Assembly (NCBI GenBank): GCA_037441225.1
Contig: JBBISU010000128.1
Coordinates: forward strand, 1-7,226
Length of the DNA stretch: 7,226 nt
DNA from: JBBFMJ01 sp037441225
GTDB taxonomy: Bacteria > Acidobacteriota > Thermoanaerobaculia > UBA2201
Direction of reading: 5' to 3'
Shown here: positions 6,466-7,226 of the stretch, piece after piece
How positions within the stretch are numbered: position 1 is the stretch's first letter
Layout of the letters: every line of letters starts with the position of its first letter
The notes under the pieces: generated by a model
The model's database searches: none
Told to the model about the DNA's origin: nothing
The model's input: the letters and a program-made list of their open reading frames with translations, nothing else
Translations under genes and position numbers: made by a program

Positions 6466-7110
6466 TTAATTATCCTTCCTTATCGTTGAATAATGAATGT
6501 TTAGATATCTTGCCAATTGTTCATAGCCATATTTAATGACAGATTCAATTACTTGGTTGTCTCTTTGCTCCCTTGTCTTTATCATTCTTTTGGTAAATAA
6601 TTCAGAAAGATCCGGCCTGTCAACGAATCTTTGAATCTTTGGAATATCTTTCAAATTTCTTTTCCCTTTTAGAAATTCCTTGAATTTATTAACAAAGCCA
6701 GCTCCTCCAAGCACCATTTTCCCTTTAATATCTTTTCAGATATCTGTCTTGTTAATTCCTGCATTGATGAATTCCCTATACCTTTTCTGTGCTGTCTTCT
6801 CCTCTTTTCCGAAGCGACTCAGCACCCAGTCAACTGTAAGATAAGCAGGTCTTTTGCAGAAACCAGCTGTTGCTTTATAACTGCTCCATCTCCACTTTGA
6901 AGGATTTTCAACTACCTTTAGGAAGTGGCAATAGTTTTCCATAAGACAAAAAGCAAGGCAAAGCCAGTGGAATCTATCTATAACTTCCCCCAATATCTCA
7001 AGAAACAAAAGCCTCTATTTGTCATCAAAAAATATTGGCTTTTTCTCATTTGCTCTGGATGTCACATAATATACTGCCCCTGAAAACTCTATTCTAAGCG
7101 CCCTTGCTAT
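6466..7110 (-). pseudogene. REP-associated tyrosine transposase (RAYT), inactivated
   Basis: A single minus-strand frame can be followed from 7110 to the TAA at 6466-6468, but with several lesions. The expected initiator in ARALRIEFSGAVYYVTSRAN is ATA (7108-7110) rather than ATG. TAG at 7015-7017 interrupts between FFDDK and RLLFLEIL. The HUH motif reads MENYCHFL instead of the usual MENHxH, so the first catalytic His is lost. At ~6919 the sequence jumps in frame from HFL to KVVENPSKWRWSS, deleting the middle of the Y1 domain, where the catalytic Tyr and the LNPVRA-type segment belong. A TGA in place of a probable Trp codon follows GINKTDI (~6735). The C-terminal part (RFVDRPDLSELF, then YGYEQLARYLNIHYSTI) is the RAYT helix-turn-helix tail, with small deletions. 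The family is certain; the protein cannot be functional. Residual pieces at 6736-7008 and 6466-6717 should not be annotated as separate genes. Confidence 0.9.
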
Positions 7111-7226
7111 GGCAGATAAAATTATGAAACACTAACAATTCAAGAATCAAGACCTGACCCCACTTACTCCCTCCAATCCCTAAAGAACCGCCTGTTATAA
7201 GTGCAACTTTCCCTTCAAAATCAAAG
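7094..7226 (-). pseudogene. Short-chain dehydrogenase/reductase N-terminal fragment, truncated by the RAYT element
   Basis: Reading leftward from the window edge, the frame gives FDFEGKVALITGGSLGIG, the first beta strand and the TGxxxGIG dinucleotide-binding loop of classical SDR enzymes (FabG-like NAD(P)(H) oxidoreductases). Its start codon lies outside the window. After GIG the similarity stops: GGSKWGQ runs straight into the right RAYT repeat at 7161, and the frame continues as nonsense to TAG 7094-7096. No remaining SDR sequence is visible on the far side of the element (below 6428), so the gene appears truncated rather than simply split. The substrate cannot be inferred. Confidence 0.65.
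7137..7161 (-). repeat. Right inverted terminal repeat of the RAYT element
   Basis: On the plus strand this is AATTCAAGAATCAAG followed by ACCTGACCCC, the inverse of 6428-6452 with two mismatches. It lies 26 bp upstream of the degenerate RAYT start and directly abuts the dehydrogenase fragment. Similar CAAGACCTGACCCC-type ends accompany RAYT genes in other genomes, to my recollection. Confidence 0.8.

Larger units (their letters stand above)
6428..7161 (-). mobile_element. RAYT element bounded by inverted repeats
   Basis: A 734-bp unit contains a minus-strand REP-associated tyrosine transposase pseudogene between two 25-bp inverted repeats. RAYT genes are single-copy, IS200-like HUH transposases usually flanked by REP palindromes, and this layout fits. 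G+C content is visibly higher than in the resident genes, and CGN arginine codons appear (for example in VLSRFGK), suggesting an outside origin. It lies between a transposase remnant and a truncated dehydrogenase. Confidence 0.75.

Noticed and set aside
6736..7008. A separate 90-residue gene, with a second 83-residue gene at 6466-6717
   Set aside because: Both are in the same frame and are consecutive pieces of one RAYT protein separated by a TGA; they start at TTG or internal ATG codons with no independent signals.

Overview
The window comes from a very AT-rich bacterium. Its intact genes are rich in Lys, Ile, Glu and Asn and write arginine almost entirely as AGA/AGG. No rRNA, tRNA or other taxon marker is present. 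A low-GC and possibly thermophilic lineage is plausible, but the sequence does not prove it.

The left third (1-2684, minus strand) is one uninterrupted reading frame that leaves the window at its 3' end. It is the first 894 residues of a large secreted or surface protein of the Rhs/YD-repeat class. From the N-terminus it has a hydrophobic leader, seven evenly spaced propeller-like repeats, Ig-like domains, a carboxypeptidase-regulatory-like domain and the conserved block that precedes YD repeats. Any YD repeats and C-terminal toxin lie beyond base 1. A 130-bp intergenic stretch holds divergent promoter elements. Rightward from it run a cyclic-nucleotide-binding + FHA sensor protein (2815-3582) and the branched-DNA helicase RecG (3582-5633). 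These two genes overlap by one base (TGATG) and form a tight translationally coupled pair.

The right part (5634-7226) contains no intact gene. An eroded AT-rich tract is followed by a frameshifted remnant of an IS3-type OrfA transposase (6157-6385, plus). Next comes a dead REP-associated tyrosine transposase (RAYT) element on the minus strand. It is delimited by 25-bp near-perfect inverted repeats at 6428-6452 and 7137-7161. Immediately outside the right repeat is the N-terminal fragment of a short-chain dehydrogenase (7162-7226, minus), cut off at its Rossmann glycine motif. The RAYT block is visibly richer in G+C than the resident genes and uses CGN arginine codons, which fits horizontal acquisition.

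Taken together, a conserved housekeeping/signalling pair (sensor + RecG) sits between a large surface-protein locus and a graveyard of mobile elements. The most notable points are the cNMP-FHA/recG coupling, a consensus extended -10 promoter that predicts a leaderless mRNA, the seven-repeat N-terminus of the Rhs protein, and the fully bounded dead RAYT element next to a truncated dehydrogenase.
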